A DNA stretch of 64,000 bases from Idiomarina baltica OS145. Its GTDB lineage: Bacteria; Pseudomonadota; Gammaproteobacteria; Enterobacterales; Alteromonadaceae. The first letter of the stretch is position 1. The number at the start of each line of letters is the position of its first letter. Below the pieces are notes generated by a model, which was given only the letters and a program-made list of their open reading frames with translations, made no database searches and was not told where the DNA came from. The translations under genes were made by a program, and so were the position numbers. The DNA is taken from NCBI RefSeq assembly GCF_000152885.1, contig NZ_CH672403.1, forward strand, positions 55,847 through 119,846, in the 5' to 3' direction. Below are positions 39,123 through 47,253 of this stretch, piece after piece.

Positions 39123-39842
39123 ATGCAATTTAACAAGCCACTCGAAGTGGGTATCTTACACCAACGATATAAACGATTTTTAGCGGATATCGAGTTTGCT
39201 GCACAACCCCAAAGTATCGAAACAGTTCATTGCCCTAACACCGGCGCCATGACAGGCTGCGCGGAACCAGGCTACAAAGTATGGTGTAGTGTATCAGATA
39301 ATCCCAAGCGCAAATATGCAAAGACTTGGGAGTTAGCACAAAACTTTGCCAGTGATTGGATTGTTATCAATACCCAGCGGGCAAACCAAGTTGCCGGTGA
39401 GGCATTACAGCAGGGGCTTATCACCGAGCTCGCTGAGTTCAACGAGTGGCTTGCTGAACAACGCTACGGCGAGCAAAACAGTCGTATTGATTGGCTCGGT
39501 GAAAGTAATACGGGCGCAAAGTGTTACGTAGAGGTCAAAAGCGTCACCCTGGTTGAGCAACAATGCGGCTACTTCCCCGACACCGTGAGCGCTCGAGCAA
39601 TAAAGCACGTGCAAGAGCTCGAACACATGCGTGAGCAAGGTCACCGAGCGGTAATGCTATACGTCTGCATGCACTCTGGCGCAGACCACGTAAAACCTGC
39701 CGCCCACATCGATCCAAAATATGCAAACGCCTGTATTAATGCAGCGCAAAAAGGCGTCGAGTTTTATGCATTAAGCACCGATATAAATGAGCAAGGTATA
39801 CGAGCTACCGGTGTGTTACCTGTCATGCTGAGTCACGAATAA
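39123..39842 (+). CDS. sfsA: SfsA sugar fermentation stimulation family DNA-binding protein
   Basis: Conserved protein of 239 residues, reported in E. coli to stimulate maltose metabolism genes. It has an OB-like N-terminal part and a nuclease-like C-terminal domain. Motifs: QRYKRFLADIEF, HCPNTGAMTGC, SDNPKRKYAKTWEL, EVKSVTLVEQQCGYFPD and a C-terminal HAVML-like RAVMLYVCMHSGAD. The order sfsA-dksA-gluQ-pcnB-folK is that of E. coli. The ATG has AAGGA eleven bases or less upstream. The physiological role remains poorly defined. Confidence 0.95.
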   Translation: MQFNKPLEVGILHQRYKRFLADIEFAAQPQSIETVHCPNTGAMTGCAEPGYKVWCSVSDNPKRKYAKTWELAQNFASDWIVINTQRANQVAGEALQQGLITELAEFNEWLAEQRYGEQNSRIDWLGESNTGAKCYVEVKSVTLVEQQCGYFPDTVSARAIKHVQELEHMREQGHRAVMLYVCMHSGADHVKPAAHIDPKYANACINAAQKGVEFYALSTDINEQGIRATGVLPVMLSHE

Positions 39843-39880
39843 TACAGGCTGTATGAGTGTTCAAAAAGTACGAAAAGACG

Positions 39881-39909
39881 TTGCCTTAGGATGGCCTTTC
39901 TGCTATATG
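39881..39909 (+). promoter_or_regulatory. Promoter candidate for dksA
   Basis: TTGCCT (39881-39886), a 17-base spacer and TATATG (39904-39909) each match consensus at 4 of 6 positions. A GC-containing stretch TAGCGTCC follows the -10 element. It is 59 bases before the dksA start. Confidence 0.4.
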
Positions 39910-39968
39910 TAGCGTCCTTTTTTTCAGCTTGTTTAATTTAAGAGCAGCGAATTAACTGTAGGAGAACC

Positions 39969-40421
39969 ATGATGCCAGAGGGCAAGAAGAAAACGCATGG
40001 CATCCTGGCGCTTGCCGGGCTAGAGCCGTATCAAGAGAAGCCGGGCGAAGAATACATGAATGATGAGCAATTAGCTCACTTTCGCAAAATTCTAGAAGAG
40101 TGGCGCCGCCAATTACGCCAGGAAGTGGACCGTACGGTTCACCACATGAAAGATGAAGCTGCAAACTTCCCTGATCCGGTCGATAGAGCCGCTCAAGAGG
40201 AAGAGTTCAGTATTGAGTTGCGCACGCGTGATCGCGAACGCAAACTTATCAAAAAGATCGAGAAAACTCTGCAAAAAATCGAGGAAGATGACTTCGGTTT
40301 CTGCGATTCATGTGGCATCGAAATTGGCATCCGCCGGTTAGAGGCACGCCCAACAGCCGACCTTTGTGTCGACTGCAAAACGCTTGCAGAGATTAAAGAA
40401 AAACAGATGACCGGTGCTTAA
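39969..40421 (+). CDS. dksA: RNA polymerase-binding transcription factor DksA
   Basis: Binds the RNA polymerase secondary channel and, with ppGpp, reshapes transcription during starvation. 150 residues, near E. coli's 151. A coiled coil with the acidic tip motif [11 protein letters not shown] is followed by a four-cysteine zinc finger ([15 protein letters not shown] then LCVDCK). The first ATG is four bases after AGGAG; the second ATG (39972) is seven bases after it and may be the true start. It overlaps the GTG of gluQ by eight bases. Confidence 0.97.
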   Translation: MMPEGKKKTHGILALAGLEPYQEKPGEEYMNDEQLAHFRKILEEWRRQLRQEVDRTVHHMKDEAANFPDPVDRAAQEEEFSIELRTRDRERKLIKKIEKTLQKIEEDDFGFCDSCGIEIGIRRLEARPTADLCVDCKTLAEIKEKQMTGA

Positions 40422-41289
40422 ACCGATTCAACCTCAGTCTTCTGATAGCTATCGGGGTCGGTTTGCACCGACCCCGTCGGGTCCTTTGCACTTTGGCTCA
40501 CTTGTTGCCGCATTGGGCAGCTTCTTGGATGCACGCGCGCACCACGGTCAATGGCTCGTGCGCATCGAAGATGTTGATAAAACCCGTGCCGTCCCCGATG
40601 CCGACACGCAGATACTCAAACAACTGGAAGCCCACAATTTACATTGGGACGAAACAGTTATTTACCAAAGCCAGCGCGACGACGTCTATGCGCGCGTGCT
40701 CGCTGATATCAGCGCGCAAACTTATCAATGTGATTGTAGCCGAAAACAAATACGTGCCCAGGGCGAGTATTACACTGGTTACTGCAGAACACGCCAACCA
40801 CGCCCGACTCCTTATGCTATCCGCTTCAAAAACGACAACGCGAAAACTCACTTATTTGACCGTCGTCACCAGTACGTCGAGGCAGAGGTCCAGTTTGCCC
40901 AAGAAGATTTTATTCTACGCCGCCGTGATGGTTTGTTTGCCTACCAATTAGCTGTCGTGGTCGATGATCTAGCACAAGGCATCACCGATATTGTGCGCGG
41001 TTCGGACTTGTTAATTCCTAGCTTCTGGCAAGCAACACTGTGGCAAACATTAGGCGGAAGAACCCCTCGCTGGTTGCACCTGCCCTTAGTTACTGACCCT
41101 AACGGACGCAAACTGAGCAAGCAAAATCACGCGCCAGCGATTGATGCAACGCATCCAATAGCGAACCTCATCGCAGCCGCCAAGGTGTTATCACTCTCCC
41201 TAGGGGATGCCAACGATTATGATAGTGTCGATGCAGTGTTGACTGCAGCGATTCTACAATGGCAATCACAGTGGCAAATGATCGTATAA
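40414..41289 (+). CDS. gluQ: Glutamyl-Q tRNA(Asp) synthetase
   Basis: Paralogue of glutamyl-tRNA synthetase lacking the anticodon-binding domain. It attaches glutamate to queuosine of tRNA(Asp). 291 residues with the HIGH-type [19 protein letters not shown], the zinc-binding cysteines in YQCDCSRK and YTGYCRTR, and the KMSKS counterpart RKLSKQN. The start is a GTG inside the end of dksA; no ATG precedes the conserved [11 protein letters not shown], so the GTG is the only reasonable start. A TATAAT-like element for pcnB overlaps its 3' end. Confidence 0.95.
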   Translation: MLKPIQPQSSDSYRGRFAPTPSGPLHFGSLVAALGSFLDARAHHGQWLVRIEDVDKTRAVPDADTQILKQLEAHNLHWDETVIYQSQRDDVYARVLADISAQTYQCDCSRKQIRAQGEYYTGYCRTRQPRPTPYAIRFKNDNAKTHLFDRRHQYVEAEVQFAQEDFILRRRDGLFAYQLAVVVDDLAQGITDIVRGSDLLIPSFWQATLWQTLGGRTPRWLHLPLVTDPNGRKLSKQNHAPAIDATHPIANLIAAAKVLSLSLGDANDYDSVDAVLTAAILQWQSQWQMIV

Positions 41290-41290
41290 T
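41285..41290 (+). promoter_or_regulatory. Perfect -10 hexamer upstream of pcnB
   Basis: TATAAT at 41285-41290 overlaps the gluQ stop codon and lies 58 bases before the proposed ATT start of pcnB. No convincing -35 hexamer sits 16-18 bases upstream, so promoter activity is uncertain. Confidence 0.35.
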
Positions 41291-41347
41291 AAAGGTACAA
41301 TATGCGCGCCCATCAATGAGCGTGCAGACTAAAAGCGGAGAACAGTC

Positions 41348-42748
41348 ATTATCAAGCAATTCAAAAAGCTAGCTGAACGAGCAATGTCAAGCTTTAAAAA
41401 ATCATCGAATAGCCGTTTACCACAGCTAACTAAGCTGACTCGCGATCAGCATCCAATATCTCGCAAAAATATAAGCGATAACGCGCTTAAAGTTTTATAT
41501 CGCCTCCATAACTCAGGCTTTGAAGCCTATTTAGTGGGCGGGTGTGTACGCGATCTGCTTCTAGGTATTCAACCGAAAGACTTCGATGTCACTACCAACG
41601 CAACGCCTGAGCAGGTAAAAAAATTATTTCGCAACTGTCGCCTTGTCGGTAGACGTTTTCGCTTAGCACATATCGTATTCGGGAAAGATATTATTGAAGT
41701 CGCGACCTTCCGCGGGCATCACAAAGAAGACGATAGTGAAGCAGCATCACAAACACGTAAACAACCGACAGCCAAAACCGATGAGCAAGGTTTTTTAGTG
41801 CGCGACAATGTTTATGGCTCAATCGAAGAAGATGCTGAGCGACGCGACTTTACTGTTAATGCGATGTACTACAATATTGCTGATTTCTGCATTTACGACT
41901 TTGCGGGTGGCAAAAAAGACTTAGACGCCGGTGTCATACGACTGATTGGCGATGCTGAACAACGCTACCGTGAAGACCCAGTGCGTATGTTGCGAGCCAT
42001 TCGCTTTGCCACAAAGCTTAACATGCAGATGGATAAGCATGTCCAAGAGCCTATTGTCGAAATGGCATCGCTTCTCAGGAACATCCCACCCGCACGGTTG
42101 TTTGACGAATTCCTGAAAATGTTTATGGCAGGTAAAGCCAGCGCGAACTTTGAAATGATGGTGCAGCACAACTTGTTCCAACAGATGTTCCCGGTGCTTA
42201 AAACCTATTTAAAAGATGAGCAGTCACCCGCGATAGCTCTTATCCAACGTGCACTCTCGGACACTGATAAACGAGTCAATAACGAGCAGCGCGTCACACC
42301 CGCTTATTTGTTAGCGGTAATGCTCTGGTATCCAATGGAAGCACGTCGCTCACAATTGGAGGTTGAGTCAGGACTGCCACCGATGGATGCGCTCAATATT
42401 GCCTCTGCCGACGTGATCGATAGGCAAAACCAAACGGTTGCTGTACCAAAACGTTTTTCGCTCCCCGTCCGTGATATGTGGCAATTACAGCTGCGCTTAC
42501 AAAGTACCCGTGGTGGAAAGGCGATGAAGGTGCTTGAACATAAAAAGTTTCGCGCGGCATACGACTTCCTCATGCTGCGCGCCGAAGTTGAAGGTTCTAA
42601 TGAGTTGATTGAGCTGAGTCAGTTTTGGACTAAGGCACAGAAAGCGCCTAATAAGGTCATTGGCAAAAAGCCAGGCCGCTCAGGACCTAAACGCCGTCGG
42701 CGACCTCGATCACGCAAAAAACCGAAGGGCTCTGAGAGTAATGAGTAA
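41348..42748 (+). CDS. pcnB: Poly(A) polymerase I, probable ATT start codon
   Basis: Adds 3' poly(A) tails to RNA and so promotes decay. The class II nucleotidyltransferase site is GGCVRDLLLGIQPKDFDVTT, followed by GRRFRLAHIVFG and the RNA-binding region RREDPVRMLRAIRFATKL (written here as YREDPVRMLRAIRFATKL in the protein). The C-terminus is a basic tail rich in Arg and Lys. An in-frame stop lies at 41330-41332; between it and the first ATG (41384) no ATG, GTG or TTG occurs. GGAG (41337-41340) is seven bases before ATT (41348), while the ATG has no ribosome-binding site. From ATT the protein is 466 residues and its N-terminus matches E. coli PcnB length, which is reported to start at AUU. 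Confidence 0.85.
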   Translation: MIKQFKKLAERAMSSFKKSSNSRLPQLTKLTRDQHPISRKNISDNALKVLYRLHNSGFEAYLVGGCVRDLLLGIQPKDFDVTTNATPEQVKKLFRNCRLVGRRFRLAHIVFGKDIIEVATFRGHHKEDDSEAASQTRKQPTAKTDEQGFLVRDNVYGSIEEDAERRDFTVNAMYYNIADFCIYDFAGGKKDLDAGVIRLIGDAEQRYREDPVRMLRAIRFATKLNMQMDKHVQEPIVEMASLLRNIPPARLFDEFLKMFMAGKASANFEMMVQHNLFQQMFPVLKTYLKDEQSPAIALIQRALSDTDKRVNNEQRVTPAYLLAVMLWYPMEARRSQLEVESGLPPMDALNIASADVIDRQNQTVAVPKRFSLPVRDMWQLQLRLQSTRGGKAMKVLEHKKFRAAYDFLMLRAEVEGSNELIELSQFWTKAQKAPNKVIGKKPGRSGPKRRRRPRSRKKPKGSESNE

Positions 42749-43253
42749 TGCCTTTATTGCGTTGGGCGCTAATTTGGGTGACCCAGCGCAACAGCTCAAA
42801 CAGGCGTTGTTGCACCTGAGCCAATCAGCGCATCTCAACTTGATCAATGTATCGTCGCTTTACCATTCCAAACCTATGGGACCACAAGACCAGCCCGACT
42901 ACGTCAATGCCGTTTGCCAAGTCGAATGTCATGATTTAACGGCTGAGCAACTGTTAGCGCTTCTCCATCACGTCGAAGACGAATTTGGACGACAAAGAAT
43001 TCGTCACTGGGGCGAAAGGACACTCGATCTCGATTTACTGCTATTTGATGACGTTCGTTCCGATACTGAAGTGCTTAAACTACCGCATCCAGGTATTTAT
43101 GAGCGTCGCTTCGTATTACAGCCGCTAGCTGAGTTTGCCCCACAGCTCAAATTACCCAATAATAATACGGTAGCACAGCAACTTGCCATGCTTACTGATG
43201 AACCGCTTGCCGTGTTATGCTCACATTCTGAACTCATGACTTTGCTCAGTTAA
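42741..43253 (+). CDS. folK: 6-hydroxymethyl-7,8-dihydropterin pyrophosphokinase
   Basis: Transfers pyrophosphate from ATP to hydroxymethyl-dihydropterin in folate synthesis. 170 residues from the ATG that overlaps the pcnB stop by eight bases. The start is MSNAFIALGANLGDP, then VSSLYHSKPMGPQDQPDYVNAV, and the signature WGERTLDLDLLLF carrying the two metal-binding Asp residues, with LPHPGIYERRFVL near the end. A longer open frame upstream lies inside pcnB. It is followed after ten bases by panB, linking folate and pantothenate genes as in E. coli. Confidence 0.96.
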   Translation: MSNAFIALGANLGDPAQQLKQALLHLSQSAHLNLINVSSLYHSKPMGPQDQPDYVNAVCQVECHDLTAEQLLALLHHVEDEFGRQRIRHWGERTLDLDLLLFDDVRSDTEVLKLPHPGIYERRFVLQPLAEFAPQLKLPNNNTVAQQLAMLTDEPLAVLCSHSELMTLLS

Positions 43254-43263
43254 GGATAGTCCT

Positions 43264-44061
43264 ATGGTTGCGATGACCATTGCCAAACTACAAAAAAAGA
43301 AACAACAAGGCGAGAAAATTGCTTCTCTTACGGCATACGATGCAAGCTTTGCAAAACTAATGGTTGAGCAAGGCGTTGATTGCATTTTGGTAGGCGACTC
43401 ACTCGGCAATGTTGTGCAAGGCCGTTCGTCGACTGTGCCGGTCACAATGACGGACATGGTTTATCACACTGAATGCGTTCGTCGTGGCGCACCAGAAGCC
43501 TTTATCATGAGCGACTTGCCGTTTATGAGCTACGGCACGCTAACCGATACTTTAAAAAACGCGGCTCAGCTTATGCAGGCAGGGGCCAATATGGTGAAGC
43601 TCGAAGGGGGTGACTGGCTCGTTGATTCGGTTAAAGCACTCACCCAACGCGGCATCCCGGTCTGTGCACACCTTGGTTTACTTCCCCAGTCCGTCAATGT
43701 GCTAGGTGGTTACCGTGTACAAGGTAAACAAGAGGCGCAAGCAGTGCAGCTGATTGAACAAGCAAGACAGCTCGAAGCTGCCGGCGCACAATTACTCGTA
43801 CTCGAGTGTATTCCCAATTCTTTAGGCAAACGCGTCACCGAAGCACTCACCATTCCTACTATTGGCATTGGCGCGGGTCCTGACACCGATGGCCAGATCT
43901 TAGTGATGCATGACATGCTCGGTATGAACAGTGAGTACTTACCAAAGTTCGCTAAAAACTTTTTGGAAGAAGGTGATGGGATAGCCGGTGCTTTTCGTCA
44001 GTTTAGCGAACAAGTGAAGTCGGGTGACTTTCCTGAATTAAAGCATAGCTACGAGGGCTAG
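43264..44061 (+). CDS. panB: 3-methyl-2-oxobutanoate hydroxymethyltransferase
   Basis: Makes ketopantoate from ketoisovalerate using methylene-tetrahydrofolate, the first step to pantothenate. TIM-barrel enzyme of 265 residues, normal length. Motifs: SLTAYDASFAKLM, ILVGDSLGNVVQG (metal-binding Asp), the substrate loop MVKLEGG, HLGLLPQSVNVLGGY and GIGAGPDTDGQILVMHD. AAGGA-type sequence precedes the start. It is three bases from panC, so the two form one transcription unit with folK upstream. Confidence 0.97.
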   Translation: MVAMTIAKLQKKKQQGEKIASLTAYDASFAKLMVEQGVDCILVGDSLGNVVQGRSSTVPVTMTDMVYHTECVRRGAPEAFIMSDLPFMSYGTLTDTLKNAAQLMQAGANMVKLEGGDWLVDSVKALTQRGIPVCAHLGLLPQSVNVLGGYRVQGKQEAQAVQLIEQARQLEAAGAQLLVLECIPNSLGKRVTEALTIPTIGIGAGPDTDGQILVMHDMLGMNSEYLPKFAKNFLEEGDGIAGAFRQFSEQVKSGDFPELKHSYEG

Positions 44062-44063
44062 TT

Positions 44064-44906
44064 ATGTTAGTACTAAAAAACTTAAAAAGTATGCGTCAGT
44101 GGCGCTCGGAACAAACCACTTCGGTTGCTTTAGTGCCTACCATGGGCAATTTACATGAAGGTCACTTGAGCCTAGTTAAAAAGGCACAAACACTGGCAGA
44201 TAAAGTTGTCGTCAGCATCTTTGTGAATCCCATGCAATTTGGAGCAGGCGAAGACCTTGATAGTTACCCACGAACGTTGGAGCAAGACTGCCGTCTGTTA
44301 AGTGATGCCGGTGCGCACGCAGTCTTCACACCTACTGTCGATGAGGTTTACCCACGCGGACTCGAGCAACAAACCCGCGTCGAGGTTCCCGGCATCAGCG
44401 ACATACTATGCGGTGCGAGCCGCCCAGGCCACTTTACCGGCGTGGCGACTATCGTATGTAAGCTGTTTAACATGGCACAACCCGACGTTGCGGTGTTTGG
44501 TGAGAAGGATTTTCAGCAACTGCAAGTCATTCGTTTAATGGCGAGCGACCTCTCATTACCCGTTCAGGTTATCGGTGCACCGATACAACGTGAAAGCTCG
44601 GGTTTAGCGATGAGTTCAAGGAATGGATACTTATCAACTTCGCAACGAGAGCAGGCAAGTCTTATTTATCAGCAGCTGTGTTGGGTCAAGCAACACTTGA
44701 GTAGCGCCTCTAAAGCCACTTCGTTATGCCGACAAGCAAGCCAACAGCTTTCGCAACATGGTTTTGCAGTCGATTATTTTGAAGTCCGAAATGCTAAGGA
44801 CCTGACACCTGCCTCGAACGATGCCACTGAATGGGTAGTTTTGGCGGCTGCCAAACTCGGCAGCACGCGCTTGATTGATAACTTACGCGTCGCGAATCAA
44901 ACCTAA
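44064..44906 (+). CDS. panC: Pantothenate synthetase
   Basis: Condenses pantoate and beta-alanine with ATP to pantothenate. 280 residues. Nucleotidyltransferase superfamily motifs: VPTMGNLHEGHLSLV (HIGH-like), FVNPMQFGAGEDLDSYPRT, GEKDFQQLQVIR and SSRNGYL for the KMSKS-like loop. It follows panB by three bases. Its 3' end overlaps the 3' end of convergent panP by 24 bases (44883-44906), so the beta-alanine consumer and beta-alanine producer are tail to tail. No panD is present. Confidence 0.97.
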   Translation: MLVLKNLKSMRQWRSEQTTSVALVPTMGNLHEGHLSLVKKAQTLADKVVVSIFVNPMQFGAGEDLDSYPRTLEQDCRLLSDAGAHAVFTPTVDEVYPRGLEQQTRVEVPGISDILCGASRPGHFTGVATIVCKLFNMAQPDVAVFGEKDFQQLQVIRLMASDLSLPVQVIGAPIQRESSGLAMSSRNGYLSTSQREQASLIYQQLCWVKQHLSSASKATSLCRQASQQLSQHGFAVDYFEVRNAKDLTPASNDATEWVVLAAAKLGSTRLIDNLRVANQT

Positions 44907-46544
44907 CTCGCGCATTTCAGTGTGTAACGCCCCTCTTAGGCTCGTTGCTTTCTCAGCAATTTCGCGTTGTTCCGCGATAATTTCACGTAGCATGTCATGG
45001 GTCGTGAGCGGATTCGCTAATACGACCCTAAAAACTACAGTCGGCACACGGTAGTAATGCTCAGGTGTCAGCTTTGTACGCGACACGAATGAGCGACCAC
45101 TTTCACGCTGCCGCTTCTGAATGTAGCGCGTGAGTGCATTAAGATGCGGAGTTAGGCGCTCCACTTGCTCAACATTGGCTGCTTCCAGCGCTAGCTTCAC
45201 GCGCTTAGGTACAAAGCGATAGGTTAATAAACACAACTCGGGCTCTGTGATAACCTCAAAGTCATCTTGTTCGGCGATCAAACTAGAGAAGTAGCGTGCC
45301 TTTTCAAGACTGTTATTTATCAGCAGTTCGTAACCACGACGTCCGATTACATGCATAGCGGAAAAGACCATCATTGCCATACCCGGTCGTGAACCTTCCA
45401 TGGTATGAGAGCCTAAGTCTTTAGAGCCCTGACGGATAATATATTCGGCATGATGTTCAATCGCCTTAACCATCGCGGGGTCCTTGAACAGCACCAAGCC
45501 CGCGCCCATGGGCACATACATTTGCTTATGCGCATCAATGGTGACACTATCAGCGCGCTCTATGCCACTTAATAAATGTCGATAATCGTTGGACAATAAC
45601 GTCGCACCACCCCACGCCGCATCAACATGAAAGTGAATACCTAATTGCTCAGCAATATCAGCCATGTCAGCCAATGGGTCTATATGCCCAGTCTCTGTGG
45701 TTCCCGCGACGCCTACTATCGACAGCACTTCGCCGCCTTGTTCACGTACGTCCTGACAGGCCTGTCGCAACGCATCAATCTTAATTCGATTATTAGCATC
45801 GGTAGCGACGGCCACTAAATTCTTACGACCAATGCCCAGCACATCAGCGGCCTTGCTCAACGAGTAATGTCCGCGTTCCGAAACTAATACCACCAAGCGC
45901 TTGTAATTATAATGCGCCAGTCCCGCAGCTAAGCCTTCTGCGGCTATCCCCGCAAAGTCACCGTCTGGCTTCAACAGTTGGTTGCGCGCTACCCAAAGTG
46001 CGGTCATATTCGCCACGGTCCCGCCCGAACAAAATGCGCCAAGTGAATGTTGTGCACTATGCATCCAGCGGTTGTAAAACGATGACTCGCGTTGGTAAAC
46101 CAAGTGATGCAGCATACCAATGACATTACGCTCAAGCGGCGTAAATGCTTTGGAGGTTTCAATTTTGACAAGGTTTTGATTGAGACCAACCATCAATTTC
46201 GCGAGCGGCATCAAAAAGTAGGGTAGTGCCGACGTCATATGGCCGATAAACTTCGGTGAAGCTGTATGTACTGAGTGCGCAACTAATTTCTCAAGTAAAA
46301 ACTCAGTATGGTCTGAGACAAACTGCGGATTTTCTGGAATCGACGCTTTCTCAAAGTCGCGCTCGATATCTTGTAGTGGCTTTTCTTTTGCCACGATATG
46401 ATCGCCCAAGAATCCTAAAAGGTTTTCAGACAGATCTTTCTCGATTCGGCTTAGCGTTGAGTCGGGCGCCTCGGGCAACGTAAAAATCCGATACAAAGAC
46501 TCTTGGTTTACTTCCGCGTATGACTTATCGTCAACGTCATTCAT
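44883..46544 (-). CDS. panP: PLP-dependent aspartate 1-decarboxylase PanP
   Basis: Decarboxylates aspartate to beta-alanine for pantothenate, replacing pyruvoyl-type PanD. Group II PLP decarboxylase of 553 residues. FIGHMTSALPYFLMPLAKL, FCSGGTVANMTALWVARN, HVDAAWGGATLLS and the PLP lysine in VTIDAHKQMYVPMG are visible. The ATG at 46544 has AGG seven bases upstream; a longer frame would run into the TrmB-like gene. It is next to panC, where E. coli has panD between yadGH and panC, and yadGH lies just upstream here too. A glutamate-type specificity is the alternative, but the location supports PanP. Confidence 0.9.
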   Translation of the reverse strand: MNDVDDKSYAEVNQESLYRIFTLPEAPDSTLSRIEKDLSENLLGFLGDHIVAKEKPLQDIERDFEKASIPENPQFVSDHTEFLLEKLVAHSVHTASPKFIGHMTSALPYFLMPLAKLMVGLNQNLVKIETSKAFTPLERNVIGMLHHLVYQRESSFYNRWMHSAQHSLGAFCSGGTVANMTALWVARNQLLKPDGDFAGIAAEGLAAGLAHYNYKRLVVLVSERGHYSLSKAADVLGIGRKNLVAVATDANNRIKIDALRQACQDVREQGGEVLSIVGVAGTTETGHIDPLADMADIAEQLGIHFHVDAAWGGATLLSNDYRHLLSGIERADSVTIDAHKQMYVPMGAGLVLFKDPAMVKAIEHHAEYIIRQGSKDLGSHTMEGSRPGMAMMVFSAMHVIGRRGYELLINNSLEKARYFSSLIAEQDDFEVITEPELCLLTYRFVPKRVKLALEAANVEQVERLTPHLNALTRYIQKRQRESGRSFVSRTKLTPEHYYRVPTVVFRVVLANPLTTHDMLREIIAEQREIAEKATSLRGALHTEMRELGLIRDA

Positions 46545-46548
46545 ATGC

Positions 46549-47253
46549 TTACCTGTCCACATTCTCAACTGCAGTAACTGCAGCCGTTAAATCAGCGGTT
46601 AACCGCCATAGTGCCTGTCCACTGGCTAAATATTTACGCTCAAAAGGTGTCATCGCCTGCTCAGGATCCATCGCAAGGTAACCCACCGAAGCATCCACCT
46701 GATTGAGACTTAACGCTTGCGCGACCTCGAGCAAGTAGGTACTCCAATTAGAACGCATCTGTAACTGGCCACCTATTTGAACCACCGCAGGCCACACGGG
46801 TGAGCCATGCCAGCGTCGAGATAAATGCGCCTGCTTGGGCCATGGATTCGGGTATAAAATTGTATGCAATTCAACGGGCCACTCAGCTGCCGCAACCAAA
46901 CGCCAGAAATCGAGTAAATCTGCTCTCACCAGATAGTAACGCTGTCCTCGCGATGAGCCCTCGTAAAAGTCATGTTTATCTAATCGATGACTCGACTTAT
47001 CGACCCCCACGACTAAGGCGTCAGGATATTGTTCTGCCAACTTAGCGGTACTCTCACCGACACCGCAGCACGAGTCTAAAATAATCGGTCCCTGCCATGA
47101 TTGCACAGGCTCATTCACCGCATCAAATGCTGCTTGGTTATGAGCCTGTATGGGCTTTAAAAACTCCGACCCCCAGTGCCGACGAGCGACACTCAGGGTA
47201 TCTTCATGAGGACCTGTTTGGTTCGAGTGTACTGGGCGTGCTTCTTGGTTCAC
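46549..47253 (-). CDS. TrmB-like SAM-dependent methyltransferase
   Basis: 234-residue Rossmann-fold methyltransferase resembling tRNA (guanine-46-N7) methyltransferase. It has TrmB-type features: LYPNPWPKQAHLSRRWHG in place of the usual PDPWPKKRHHKRR, GGQLQMRSNW, and a C-terminal TPFERKYLASGQ. Motif I is LDSCCGVGESTAKLA, with two Cys, unlike the usual GFGMG of TrmB. The pocket or target may therefore differ from canonical TrmB. The start is a GTG overlapping the yadH stop (GTGA). It sits between yadGH and panP on the minus strand. Whether the organism has a second, canonical trmB cannot be told here. Confidence 0.8.
   Translation of the reverse strand: MNQEARPVHSNQTGPHEDTLSVARRHWGSEFLKPIQAHNQAAFDAVNEPVQSWQGPIILDSCCGVGESTAKLAEQYPDALVVGVDKSSHRLDKHDFYEGSSRGQRYYLVRADLLDFWRLVAAAEWPVELHTILYPNPWPKQAHLSRRWHGSPVWPAVVQIGGQLQMRSNWSTYLLEVAQALSLNQVDASVGYLAMDPEQAMTPFERKYLASGQALWRLTADLTAAVTAVENVDR

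Noticed and set aside
39843..39968. Terminator after sfsA
   Set aside because: A T-run exists after CGTCC, but the only stem (AAAAGACG / CGTCCTTTT) needs a bulge and a long loop; a promoter for dksA fits better.
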